A stretch of 64,000 bases of DNA from positions 33,232-97,231 of the forward strand of contig NZ_BNAW01000030.1 of assembly GCF_014654205.1 (NCBI RefSeq), in the 5' to 3' direction. The DNA comes from Amycolatopsis bullii. GTDB lineage: Bacteria; Actinomycetota; Actinomycetes; Mycobacteriales; Pseudonocardiaceae. The notes beneath the pieces were generated by a model. It had not been told where the DNA came from and did not search any database. It was given only the letters and a program-made list of their open reading frames with translations. Numbering within the stretch: position 1 is the stretch's first letter; each line of letters begins with the position of its first letter. The position numbers and the translations under genes are program-made. Shown piece by piece: positions 17,604 to 25,676 of this stretch.

Positions 17604-17618
17604 CCGCGGGCGGGACGG

Positions 17619-17876
17619 TCAGCGGGTCGCCAGGTCAATGTCCAGTTCCATCCGCGAGGCGGCGTGAAAGTCGAGCACGGCCTGGAACACCGGCTTGAGC
17701 GCGCCCACGTTCAGGTGGCAAGCAGCGAGCAATTCGTCGGACGCTGGCACCACCGGAACGATGGAGTCGTCCACCGTCAACCTGAAGCTCCGCCGACCTC
17801 CTTGATCGTCGGCCAGGGTGACGGCGTAGCAGTTGGAACCGAGATCCTGGATCGAAACCAGCCGAACAGCGCTCAT
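17619..17876 (-). CDS. small protein, 85 aa, candidate immunity protein
   Basis: ATG at 17876 overlaps the stop of the upstream papain-like effector gene (ATGA), making translational coupling likely. The product (SAVRLVSIQDLGSNCYAVTL and onward) looks like a small beta-rich protein with a C-terminal helix (LKPVFQAVLDFHAAS). It has no signal peptide. A short cytoplasmic protein encoded directly after a polymorphic cysteine-protease toxin is the classic place for its inhibitor, so an immunity role is inferred. No family is recognised. It ends 15 bases from the convergent SARP gene. Confidence 0.6.
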   Translation of the reverse strand: MSAVRLVSIQDLGSNCYAVTLADDQGGRRSFRLTVDDSIVPVVPASDELLAACHLNVGALKPVFQAVLDFHAASRMELDIDLATR

Positions 17877-19090
17877 TTGAACACGACCCTCGACGTCCAT
17901 ACCCGGTTGAAAGCTTCCCGCGTCATCTTGTAGGTGCTTCCCCCGCTCCACGGGTCCCTGATCTTCAGGTTACCCGCCTCGTCGAACCCTTCGACGATCA
18001 CCGCATGGGGCATCTTGCCCATCTCCATCAGCTCGGCGACCACCGGCGTCTCTTCGACGATGTTGTGGAAGTCCTTCCACGAAATCCCACCTGCCCGCCA
18101 CTCCGGACCGAGTTCCTTGGCCAGAGACTCGAACGGCGCCGGCGCGCCGATCTTCCCGATCAGCTCCTCTTGGCTGCGGCCCCCGCTGGTGATCATCTCC
18201 CCGCAGGCTGAAACACAAGAGCCGTTGTTCAGCTGGCCGACCGCGCCACCTGGTGATTCGTCAATGGTCGGCCAGTGACCTCCCGCACCGGCGAGCCGCG
18301 GCTCCGGCGGTTCCCCGGCCGCCGACACGTGGGTGGAGGTCCGCGAGGTCTGCCGAGCTCCGCCGCGGAGGCGGCGGATCAGCCCGCCGATCATCTCCGC
18401 CAGCTTCGACAGCTGCTCGCCGAGCCGACCCAGCGCCCGGGTCAGCTTCTCGATCAAGCGGGCGACCTTCTGGCCCGCCTTCGCGATCATGCCGACCGCC
18501 TTCGCGGTGCCGCCTCCCGGGGGCAGGAGCGCCGAGATCAACGACGCCACCAAGGTGGCGATCGTGTCGCGGACCATCGTGCGGACCGTGGCCACCATCG
18601 CGCCCGCCTGGACAACCGCGTCGCCCATCGTGTCCGCCGCCTTCGCCGCCGCGTTCATCGCCGTCACTCGCTGCGCTGCTTCGCCGCGGTAGGTCCGGGA
18701 CGCTGGGCCCGTCCAGCCTGCGAGATCGGCTTTGACGTCCGCCTCGTGCCGGTGTGCGACCTGGCGGACGCGGCCGGCGACGTTCTTCCACGTCTGACCG
18801 TAGGACTTGATGACCGCGGGGTCACCGGCCAGGTCGTCGAGTGCCTTTTTCAGCGGACCGACGTGCTCCATCACCCAGCCCAGGCCCGCGGCCACCAGGA
18901 TCCCCAGTGCCCCTGCGGGGTCGTAGATCAGCGTCAGGCCGTCCATGGCGAGCCCGCTGCCGCTGATCGTGGCGTCTTTCCAGTCGCCGTGGTCAATCGC
19001 GTCGCACAGTGACACGACCTCCTCGGCCTGCGCGATCCCGGAATACCACTTCGTCTCGTCCTTCGGTGCGGCGATCAGCTCGTTGGTCAT
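17873..19090 (-). CDS. type VII-like effector with papain-like cysteine protease domain, 405 aa
   Basis: The N-terminal 260 residues are helical, with a WXG100/LXG-like region (DLAGWTGPASRTYRGEAA) and a glycine/alanine-rich amphipathic stretch (LVASLISALLPPGGGTA). A short linker leads to a C-terminal 130-residue papain-like/C39-like domain: catalytic Cys in NNGSCVSACGEM, His in PHAVIVEGFDEAG, and Asp in IRDPWSGGSTYKM. This is the build of polymorphic protease toxins delivered by ESX-type secretion. Upstream genes encode EspC-like and YbaB-like proteins, all overlapping, and a small candidate inhibitor follows. The secretion machine itself is not in the window. The substrate cannot be inferred. 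Confidence 0.75.
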   Translation of the reverse strand: MTNELIAAPKDETKWYSGIAQAEEVVSLCDAIDHGDWKDATISGSGLAMDGLTLIYDPAGALGILVAAGLGWVMEHVGPLKKALDDLAGDPAVIKSYGQTWKNVAGRVRQVAHRHEADVKADLAGWTGPASRTYRGEAAQRVTAMNAAAKAADTMGDAVVQAGAMVATVRTMVRDTIATLVASLISALLPPGGGTAKAVGMIAKAGQKVARLIEKLTRALGRLGEQLSKLAEMIGGLIRRLRGGARQTSRTSTHVSAAGEPPEPRLAGAGGHWPTIDESPGGAVGQLNNGSCVSACGEMITSGGRSQEELIGKIGAPAPFESLAKELGPEWRAGGISWKDFHNIVEETPVVAELMEMGKMPHAVIVEGFDEAGNLKIRDPWSGGSTYKMTREAFNRVWTSRVVFK

Positions 19091-19398
19091 CTCGCCAGCC
19101 CCCTGCGGAAGGCGTCGGTGTGCTTGCGTTCGGTGTCGCCGTAACGCGCGCCCGAGACGCCCAGGGATCGCGCGACCTCCGTCATGCCCTCGACCGCGGC
19201 TAGCAGCGCTTCGACCCCCTTGTCCTCCGCCGGGTCGAGCCGGGACGGGAAGAACTGGCAGATCCTGCCGTACGCCTCGGTCGGGAGCGCGACGCCGCGC
19301 GCCGCGGAATGCGCCTCGCGCAGCTCGTCGGCCAAAGCCTCGACGTGACCCCGATGCCGGGCCAGATCGTCCGGATCGACCTGATATCCGTCAGGCAC
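19087..19398 (-). CDS. EspC/WXG100-like secretion partner, 103 aa
   Basis: A 103-residue helical hairpin protein with the pattern of ESX secretion-associated EspC-like proteins: YQVDPDDLARHRGHVEALAD forms the first helix and KGVEALLAAVEGMTEVARSL the second. It overlaps the effector's start by ATGA and the YbaB-like gene by 8 bases. Proteins of this family are co-secreted with, or chaperone, the larger effector encoded next to them. It has no signal peptide, consistent with ESX rather than Sec export. Confidence 0.7.
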   Translation of the reverse strand: MPDGYQVDPDDLARHRGHVEALADELREAHSAARGVALPTEAYGRICQFFPSRLDPAEDKGVEALLAAVEGMTEVARSLGVSGARYGDTERKHTDAFRRGLAR

Positions 19399-19918
19399 GA
19401 CGGCCCACTTCCGCCGCGCGCGAACCGTACCGCCGGTGGCTTCGGCGCGGCGGGTCGTCGTCGGAGTCGTCCCAGCCGAAGCTCAGCACCGCCGGGTCCG
19501 CCGTGGTGCGTGGCGGGGACGCAGGTTCCGGCGCCGGGAACCGTTCGCGCAGCGTGCTGACCACGTGCACTGCCATCTCGTCCTCGCCCACCGTCTGCCG
19601 GGCCACTTCCTCGACTCTGGCGGCGATCCCGGCCTGCGCACGCCGGACGCAGGCCAGCACGCGCGGACCGACCTGCTCCGGCGCCAGCCGCGCCACGACC
19701 GGCCCGGTGCGTACTTCGAGCAGGCGCCCTTGCGCATCCACGGTGACCGCGATCGCGCCGCTTGGGTCCGTCTCGGTGACGCGCAGAGACTCCGTGGCCC
19801 GGTCCAGCTCGGCGTAGGACCGCGCCATCCGTTCCAGTTTGACGTCCTGCTCGTCGAGCCGGCGGGCCATGTCGACCGGGTCCTCCACCGCGAGGATCTC
19901 GTCGAACTCCTCGAACAC
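19391..19918 (-). CDS. YbaB/EbfC-family protein, 175 aa
   Basis: GTG at 19918 has a GTGGAG ribosome site just upstream; the longer frame to 20188 is Arg-rich and looks like a shadow. The core reads DEILAVEDPVDMARRLDEQD, then the YbaB-typical beta-hairpin (SGAIAVTVDAQGRLLEVRTG) and a helix (VLACVRRAQAGIAARVEEVA). YbaB/EbfC proteins are nucleoid-associated dimers; in actinomycetes divergent forms often sit at the head of ESX-substrate operons, as here. The C-terminal tail is Pro/Asp-rich. Its role in this operon is unknown. Confidence 0.7.
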   Translation of the reverse strand: MFEEFDEILAVEDPVDMARRLDEQDVKLERMARSYAELDRATESLRVTETDPSGAIAVTVDAQGRLLEVRTGPVVARLAPEQVGPRVLACVRRAQAGIAARVEEVARQTVGEDEMAVHVVSTLRERFPAPEPASPPRTTADPAVLSFGWDDSDDDPPRRSHRRYGSRAAEVGRRA

Positions 19919-20385
19919 ACTCCACCCCCTCGCCCCGGGGGCCGGGTGGTCCCCACCCTGCCGCCCGCCTCTCCGCTGAGGCCGCAAGCATGCGTCCCGG
20001 CGTGCACACGCGGCGCACACGCGACGCACACGCCGTCCAGGCGACCGGCACAGCCACTCGGCGCCGCCCACGGCGATCCGGAAGCGCTGCCACTGCTGGC
20101 GGCGTACGGATCGCTGCTGTGCACGGCGAGCTACGCCGCCGCCCAGCTCGGCTCTCGTCGTCGCCGGCGGTTTCCCAGTGCCGGCCAACCTGGTCGTAGG
20201 ACTCGAAGGCGTTCGCGATCCGGATCGTCGCGTGCTCCGGCGACGGCGACTGACCAGGGCCTTCGGTGCTCATGCCGGGCATCTCGGCGTACGGCGACGT
20301 CAGGTTCGGGGAGTTCGCGGCCGGTGTCCGGCCGGAGGGTGGAAGGGCGGGGAGCCCGTCACGCGGACGGGCTCCCCGCAACGGG
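19919..20385. other. no clear gene
   Basis: I see no convincing complete gene in this gap. The minus strand has a short coding-like beginning at 20273 (MSTEGPGQSPSPEHATIRIA) that turns Arg-rich after some 45 residues, probably a disrupted small gene. The plus-strand sequence around 20340-20390 contains a GC-rich dyad, with GGAGCCCGTC mirrored by GACGGGCTCC. Confidence 0.4.
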
Positions 20386-20512
20386 TTACGCGGCGTTCCA
20401 GACGGACCGGTAGGACACAGCCTGGGCCTGCAGGTAGCCGTCGAGCGCCTGGCGGCTGGTGTTGCCGTGCAGGCGGTAGGCCGTTCCGCCGTTGAAGCGG
20501 AGGGTCCCAGAC
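20386..20512 (-). pseudogene. C-terminal fragment of an unknown protein
   Basis: The minus strand encodes about 40 residues ending at a stop at 20386 (RFNGGTAYRLHGNTSRQALD, then GYLQAQAVSYRSVWNAA). This looks like the true tail of a protein whose front was replaced by the inserted pentapeptide fragment that begins at about 20513. I do not recognise the family. Confidence 0.35.
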
Positions 20513-21111
20513 CTAAGGCGAAGTTCGGCGACGACGCCGATTTCGGCGGAACGGAGTTCGGCGGCGAGGCCTTGTTCTTCGGGGCGGAGTTCAGCGGCTA
20601 CCCCGGGTTCCGCGAGGTGAAGTTCGACGGCGACGCCTGGTTCAACGGGGCGAAGTTCGACGGCGACGCCTGGTTCAACCGGGCGAAGTTCGACGGCGAC
20701 GCCTGGTTCAACCAGGCGGAGTTCGGCGGCGACGTCGGGTTCGACGGGGCGAAGTTCGCCGGCTACGCCGCGTTCGTCGGGGCGAAGTTCGCCGGCTACG
20801 CCGCGTTCGACGGGGCGGAGTTCGGCGGCGACGGCGCGTTCCGCGGGGCGAAGTTCGGCGGCGACGCCGCGTTCGACGGGGCGGAGTTCGGCGGCGACGC
20901 CGAGTTCGACGTGGCGAAGTTCGGCGGCGACGCCGCGTTCCGCGGGGCGGAGTTCGCCGGCGACGCCGAGTTCCGGGGGGGTGGAGTTCGGCGGCAGCAC
21001 CATCTTCGACGGGGCGCTGTACGCCGGCGGACGCGCATTCGACCCGGCTGAGCATGGTGTACCCCGGCGCGCTGATGAGCCTGATCCCGCTGGAGGTCCC
21101 AGCCCGGCGTA
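20513..21111 (+). pseudogene. 5'-truncated, frameshifted pentapeptide-repeat gene
   Basis: Contains about a dozen 11-residue units of the Phe-centred pentapeptide type (pattern GGDAxFxGAxF), matching the 3' half of the intact gene at 21698-23422. It lacks the N-terminal membrane domain and has no start codon context. A run of seven G at about 20979-20985 shifts the frame; after it the ending (FDPAEHGVPRRADEPDPAGG) matches the intact copy almost exactly. The last 78 bases before the stop are essentially identical in the two copies. It is a partial duplicate left by recombination. Confidence 0.75.
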
Positions 21112-21154
21112 AAGGCGGGAATCGCCCTCACAAGCCTTCAACGGGGTGCTACCA

Positions 21155-21625
21155 TCATTTCGGCCAATGGGGTTCGATGCGTAGCCCGGCGGCTTCCTGG
21201 TGCGAGCAGGGGCTCGCCGGCGCGCGCGGCGCTCCGACCCGGGCCCATAACGCCGCCGCATCAGCCTCGTCCGGCGGGTTGGCGCTCCAGCTGAACCCAC
21301 CACCGCGCGCTGCTGCGGCACGGGCGAGGACCCGGCCGACGCCGCGGCGCCGGTGCCGGGGCTCGACGTGCAGACCGAGCAGCAGGCCGCGCCGGTCGAC
21401 CGGGCACAGCGACAGCTCGACGTGGCCGTAGATCGTGGCGCCCCACCGCAACTGGATCTGTCCGGCCCCGGCGCGGACGGGCGGCGGGACGACGACCAGC
21501 TGCAGTCGCCGCTGTTGCACTGGTCTTCGGTGACTTGGGCCGCGATCGAGGTGTCGACCAGCGCCCATCGGCCAACGCGCTCCGGCTGGTTCTCACACCA
21601 CAAGCACACTTGTGCACTGCTGGTC
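21155..21625 (-). pseudogene. frameshifted copy of the GNAT acetyltransferase gene
   Basis: The minus strand reads VCLWCENQPERVGRWALVDT in one frame, then QRRLQLVVVPPPVRAGAGQI and LLLGLHVEPRHRRRGVGRVL in another. Both match the intact GNAT gene at 25677-26345 (for example LVCLWCENQPDRGGRWALVD). One frameshift lies near 21520-21540 and the 5' third is missing. The copy lies between the truncated and the intact pentapeptide genes, so it is part of the same duplicated block. Confidence 0.7.
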
Positions 21626-21697
21626 ATGACCGGGCTCGCGGACGGTCGGCCACGGATGTCTGCAACGTGCGGGTTGCCTTCGGCGACGTAGACGAAC

Positions 21698-23422
21698 ATG
21701 ACCGACGACACCACGCCACCACCGAAGTCTTCGGCGGAGGCGGCTTCGCAGCAGTCCTCCGCAGCAGCACCACAGGCCCGGTTGCGGGAACTGTCGCCGA
21801 GGGCGATGTGGCTGACCGCTGCGGTGATCGCGCTCCTGACCACGGCCGTCGTGGTGGTGCTGTGGTGGGCGGCGACCCGCGGCCTCAACGGCGCCGAGCT
21901 GGTCACCGCCCGGCTGGACGCGCTCAAGATCGGGCTGAGCGTCGGTGTCGGCAGCGGCGGCGTCGTCGCCCTGTACCTGTCCTGGCGGCGCCAGCACTCC
22001 ACCGAACGCACCCTCGCCCACCAGCAAGAAGTCCACACAGCCACGATGGCGCACCAGGACCGGGTCGCCACCGCCACCGCCACCGAACGCGATACCGCCC
22101 AGCGGCGGCAGAACGAGCTGTACCTCAAGGCCGTCGAGCAACTCGGCTCCGCCGAGGCCGCGGTCCGCCACGGCGGCCTCTACGCCCTCGAGCAAGTCGC
22201 ACAAGACGACCCCAAACGGCAGCAGACCGTGGTCAACGTGATCTGCGCCTACCTGCGCAGCCCCTTCACCCCGCCATCGAACACCGCCGGCACCCGGCGG
22301 CTGGGTGTGCACCGGCCCCTGCTGAAATCCGCCGACCGCTCCCGCACACCCGCGAGCCCCTCCGCCGGCGGCACCCGGGAAGCCCAAGTGCAGGAACGCG
22401 AGGTACGTCTCACCGCGCAACGCATCCTGCACCAGCACCTCCAACCCGGCGAGGACCCCGAACATCCGCGACCCGACTTCTGGCCAGGCATCAGCATCGA
22501 CCTCACCGGCGCCACCCTCATCGACTTCTCCCTCGCCAACTGCACAGTCGCCAACGCCGCCTTCGGAAGGTCAGCCTTCCACGGCTACGCCATCTTCAAT
22601 AAGGCGAAGTTCAGCGGCTCCGCCTGGTTCGGCGGGGCGGAGTTCGGCGAGGCCGATTTCGGCGGGGCGGAGTTCGGCGGCGAGGCCGATTTCGGCGAGG
22701 CGGAGTTCGGCGGCGTCGCTGAGTTCGGCGGGACGAAGTTCGGCGGCGTCGCTGGGTTCGGCAAGGCGGAGTTCGGCGAGGCCGATTTCGGCGGCGCGGA
22801 GTTCGGCGGCGACGCCGGGTTCGGCGGCGCGGAGTTCGGCGGCGACGCCGGGTTCGGCGGGACGGAGTTCGGCGGCGTCGCTGATTTCGGCGGGACGGAG
22901 TTCGGCGGCTTCGCCTTGTTCGGCGGAACGAAGTTCGGCGGCGACGCCGTGTTCCGCAGGACGAAGTTCGGCGGTCTCGCCTGGTTCGACGAGGCGAAGT
23001 TCGGTGGCAACGCCTTGTTCCGCGGGGCGGAGTTCGGCGGCGACGCCGGGTTCCGCGGGGCAGAGTTCGGCGGTCTCGCCTGGTTCGACGAGGCGAAGTT
23101 CGGTGGCAACGCCTTGTTCCGCGGGGCGGAGTTCGGCGGCGACGCCGGGTTCCGCGGGGCAGAGTTCGGCGGTCTCGCCTGGTTCGACGAGGCGAAGTTC
23201 GGTGGCAACGCCTTGTTCCGCGGGGCGGAGTTCGGCGGCGACGTCGGTTTCCGCGGGGCGGAGTTCGGCGGCGACGCCAGGTTCCGTGGGGCGAAGTTCG
23301 GCGGCAGCACCAGCTTCGACGGGGCGGTATACGACGGCGGACGCGCATTCGACCCGGCTGAGCATGGTGTACCCCGGCGCGCTGATGAGCCTGATCCCGC
23401 TGGAGGTCCCAGCCCGGTGTAA
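21698..23422 (+). CDS. membrane-anchored pentapeptide-repeat protein, 574 aa
   Basis: The N-terminus has a short polar segment and two hydrophobic helices (MWLTAAVIALLTTAVVVVLW; IGLSVGVGSGGVVALYL). A conserved actinobacterial region follows (ELYLKAVEQLGSAEAAVRHG, GGLYALEQVAQDDPKRQQTV, VNVICAYLRSPF). From about residue 290 the protein is a long right-handed quadrilateral beta-helix made of 11-residue units (A-x-F-x-x-A-x-F-G-G-D type, the Phe form of pentapeptide repeats). Such domains are rod-like, sometimes DNA-mimicking; their role in this membrane-anchored group is not known. ATG 21698 has no strong ribosome site. Unlike its neighbours it has no disrupting frameshift. Confidence 0.8.
   Translation: MTDDTTPPPKSSAEAASQQSSAAAPQARLRELSPRAMWLTAAVIALLTTAVVVVLWWAATRGLNGAELVTARLDALKIGLSVGVGSGGVVALYLSWRRQHSTERTLAHQQEVHTATMAHQDRVATATATERDTAQRRQNELYLKAVEQLGSAEAAVRHGGLYALEQVAQDDPKRQQTVVNVICAYLRSPFTPPSNTAGTRRLGVHRPLLKSADRSRTPASPSAGGTREAQVQEREVRLTAQRILHQHLQPGEDPEHPRPDFWPGISIDLTGATLIDFSLANCTVANAAFGRSAFHGYAIFNKAKFSGSAWFGGAEFGEADFGGAEFGGEADFGEAEFGGVAEFGGTKFGGVAGFGKAEFGEADFGGAEFGGDAGFGGAEFGGDAGFGGTEFGGVADFGGTEFGGFALFGGTKFGGDAVFRRTKFGGLAWFDEAKFGGNALFRGAEFGGDAGFRGAEFGGLAWFDEAKFGGNALFRGAEFGGDAGFRGAEFGGLAWFDEAKFGGNALFRGAEFGGDVGFRGAEFGGDARFRGAKFGGSTSFDGAVYDGGRAFDPAEHGVPRRADEPDPAGGPSPV
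22973..23269 (+). repeat. three tandem 99-bp units inside the pentapeptide gene
   Basis: The phrase starting GGTCTCGCCTGGTTC recurs at 22973, 23072 and 23171, a period of exactly 99 bases (33 codons, three 11-residue coils). The three units are nearly identical at DNA level, so the expansion is recent and in frame. Confidence 0.8.
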
Positions 23423-23447
23423 AGGTGAAAATCGCTCGCACAAGCCT

Positions 23448-23654
23448 TCAACGGGTGCTACCACCATTTCGGCCAACGGGGTTCGATGCGTAGCCCGGCG
23501 GCTTCCTGGTGCGAGCAGGGCTCGCCGGCGCGCGTGGCGCTCCGACCCGGGCCCAGAACGCGGCCGCGTCGGGCTCGTCCGGTGGGTTGGCGCTCCAGGT
23601 GTATCCGGCGCCGCGGGCGGCTGCGGCTCGGGCGAGGACGCGGCCGACGGTCAG
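23448..23654 (-). pseudogene. C-terminal fragment of the GNAT gene
   Basis: The minus strand matches the end of the intact GNAT gene (GRVLARAAAARGAGYTWSAN, then PPDEPDAAAFWARVGAPRAP), with a one-base deletion in the G-run near 23518 that changes the last 20 residues. Upstream of about 23654 the homology stops and an unrelated open segment (HVLHLRHRAERAVELARA) is fused to it. It directly follows the intact pentapeptide gene, as the first GNAT relic follows the truncated one. Confidence 0.65.
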
Positions 23655-23808
23655 CACTCGGCGCGCCGCCGGCCACCGCCACGTCCTGGTCACGGCGACG
23701 GCCCGGGCCAGCTCGACGGCCCGCTCGGCTCGGTGACGAAGGTGAAGGACGTGCCACCCCGGCGTCACCTTGGTCGCCGCCGGGTCGGCGGCATCGCCCC
23801 GGTCTCGC

Positions 23809-25188
23809 TCATTGCGGCTGCAGGTACGGCCTCAGCGTATCGGGCACGGCCAGCCACGTGTGTGGTTGCACGTCCTTGAGCAGTTTGTCCGCCCGCTCAT
23901 GCGAGAGGACCATGCCGCGCTTCTGATGCCACGTCTCCTTTTCCGGCTTGTGACCCGCAGCTCGCTTCGCCACCCTGTCCTCCCGCTTGGGGCGGGGGTG
24001 CAGTTTCTTGCCGGCGAACACCTGGAAGTAGTAGCGGTCGTAGATCGGCTTGACCTTGTTGTTCAACGCAAACAGGGCGATGTCCGCGGCTGGTTGTCCC
24101 GGCTTGGCGTGTGACCGGTGCTGGGCGACCGTCAGCGCCAGCAGCGCGGCCGCCACGCCCCGGACGGGCCGTACATGCGGGGGCTGCACATCCGTGGGTA
24201 CGACGATGTTGTGGGGGTTGCCGGCGATGTTTTCGATGCGGCTGGCGTCGGGGTAGTTCCACTCCACGACGCCCTGCAACTGCGTCCCGTGGTAGAGCGC
24301 GGCAAAGCTCGCCAAGCCGGGCCCATTTGCGGCTCGCAGACCTTTCGCCACGCTCTTGCACTCGTCCTTTGCTCCACCCAGGTGCCTGAACGCGGTGCGC
24401 AACGATTTGGAGCGGGCCCGGATCCTCTCGTTCTCCGCCGAGTAGTAGGCCACCCCCATCGCGACGCGCTCATCTTTCAGGTCTTGGAAAAGTGGCCTGA
24501 GCGCGTTCCACTTTTGTTCGGCGTACTCCTCCCATTCGTCGAGGATGGGGACGATTTCATCCCGGACGCGCTCGGTCACGATCACCGCGCTCATCTGGTC
24601 GTACTTGGGGTGGCCGGTCAACGCCGGCACCTGCCGGTTGCCCGGCGCTGCGGGCGCGGCCGCCCCCGCAAGGGCGCCTGCGGGCGCGGCCGTGGACGGT
24701 GCGCCGCCCACGGCGGTGTTCCCGCCGGCCCCGGTGGCGATCCCGATCAGCAACCGGCAGAACCGGAACAGGTCGTCGGATGAGTCCAGGGCCACAGTGC
24801 CGTGATCGGTCGGCGAATCTCTCGCGGCCCGGAAAGCTTTCCCGATTGATAGTCGGCTCAACTGCGTTTTCGCTTTACCATCAACCCACCAGGCTTCCGG
24901 TATTGACGACCGCAATTCGTCCATCCGCGCGTTGAACGCTTTCCAGATCTCTTCCGGGCTAACGCTCGACACCGGCGTCCCGTCCCGCGTGAAGGCCACC
25001 GTCCGCTGGACGGCCCCCCTCGCCACCAAGCCCACCGCCCGGTTGCCCACGCTCCGCTGCAACGACAGCAGCAAGGCAGGCGACGGCGCCCCGGCCAGCG
25101 GTGCACCCCCCGCATCTGGGCGCCCGACCGCGCCGGCCCGCGACCTCGCGGGAGCGACCGACCGGGACCTGAGGAACTCGTGCGACAC
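23809..25188 (-). CDS. polymorphic-toxin-like protein with LQR-GN-AV leader, 459 aa
   Basis: Near residue 40 lies LLSLQRSVGNRAVGLVARG, followed by AVQRTV. This is the short leader (LQ-x3-GN-x-AV ... VQR) found at the front of many actinobacterial and myxobacterial effector proteins, often linked to extracellular contractile injection systems. A Pro/Ala linker precedes a 250-residue helical middle (RVRDEIVPILDEWEEYAEQK) and a His-rich C-terminal part (HPRPKREDRVAKRAAGHKPE, then KETWHQKRGMVLSHERADK) that may be a new catalytic domain. I recognise no catalytic signature with confidence. No injection-system genes are in the window, and the region upstream is a transposase relic. Confidence 0.6.
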   Translation of the reverse strand: MSHEFLRSRSVAPARSRAGAVGRPDAGGAPLAGAPSPALLLSLQRSVGNRAVGLVARGAVQRTVAFTRDGTPVSSVSPEEIWKAFNARMDELRSSIPEAWWVDGKAKTQLSRLSIGKAFRAARDSPTDHGTVALDSSDDLFRFCRLLIGIATGAGGNTAVGGAPSTAAPAGALAGAAAPAAPGNRQVPALTGHPKYDQMSAVIVTERVRDEIVPILDEWEEYAEQKWNALRPLFQDLKDERVAMGVAYYSAENERIRARSKSLRTAFRHLGGAKDECKSVAKGLRAANGPGLASFAALYHGTQLQGVVEWNYPDASRIENIAGNPHNIVVPTDVQPPHVRPVRGVAAALLALTVAQHRSHAKPGQPAADIALFALNNKVKPIYDRYYFQVFAGKKLHPRPKREDRVAKRAAGHKPEKETWHQKRGMVLSHERADKLLKDVQPHTWLAVPDTLRPYLQPQ

Positions 25189-25249
25189 ACCACCGATTCA
25201 ACCGGTGTCAAGGAGCCGCGTGAAGGACCGGGCGGGCAGCCGAACGACC

Positions 25250-25650
25250 GTCCACTCTGCCCGGACGGGCATCGGGGGAGTCGTAGGTGCGGTAGTCGAT
25301 CCGGATGCCGTAGGCGTTGATCGCGCGCCAACTTCACCGGCAGCAGCTCGAGGTAGTCGGTGCCGCTGAGGGTGAGCGGCAGGTAGCCGGCGACGACGAC
25401 GAGCGCGGTGTAGCGGTCATTGGGGGGTGAGCTTGCGACGCGGGGTGTGCGGATCGCGCAGCGCGTCGTGCGGGCGGCGGGCCCAGCCGACGATCAGCCA
25501 CTCGTCCAGCAACTCCTGGAGCTGGTCCAGGGTCCACTCGGCGGCGACAGCGCGGCCGCGCTGCTGGGTGTTGGCGCCCTTGAACCCGGCGACGTGCTGC
25601 GCGAACAGGGGGCTGAAGGTGCGGGCCCGTCGTATCGGAGCTGGGAACCG
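25250..25650 (-). pseudogene. transposase C-terminal relic (Mu/Tn552 integrase-core type)
   Basis: The minus strand encodes LDQLQELLDEWLIVGWARRP and HDALRDPHTPRRKLTP, typical of the C-terminal region of Mu/Tn552-type integrase-core transposases. A one-base insertion in a C-run (near 25418-25425) moves the reading to NDRYTALVVVAGYLPLTLSG and TDYLELLPVKLAR, and a second frameshift leads to INAYGIRIDYRTYDSPDARP. The DDE catalytic core is absent. The fragment abuts the 3' end of the GNAT repeat. Confidence 0.7.
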
Positions 25651-25676
25651 GCCTCATCAGCGTTCAACGGCGGGTG

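Noticed and set aside
20513..23422. Regular short repeats that could suggest a CRISPR array
   Set aside because: The period is 33 bases inside a coding frame, there are no unique spacers, and the units encode pentapeptide coils.
22571..23476. Long minus-strand frames with regular repeats
   Set aside because: They are the reverse complement of the pentapeptide repeats, so the regularity comes from the real plus-strand gene.
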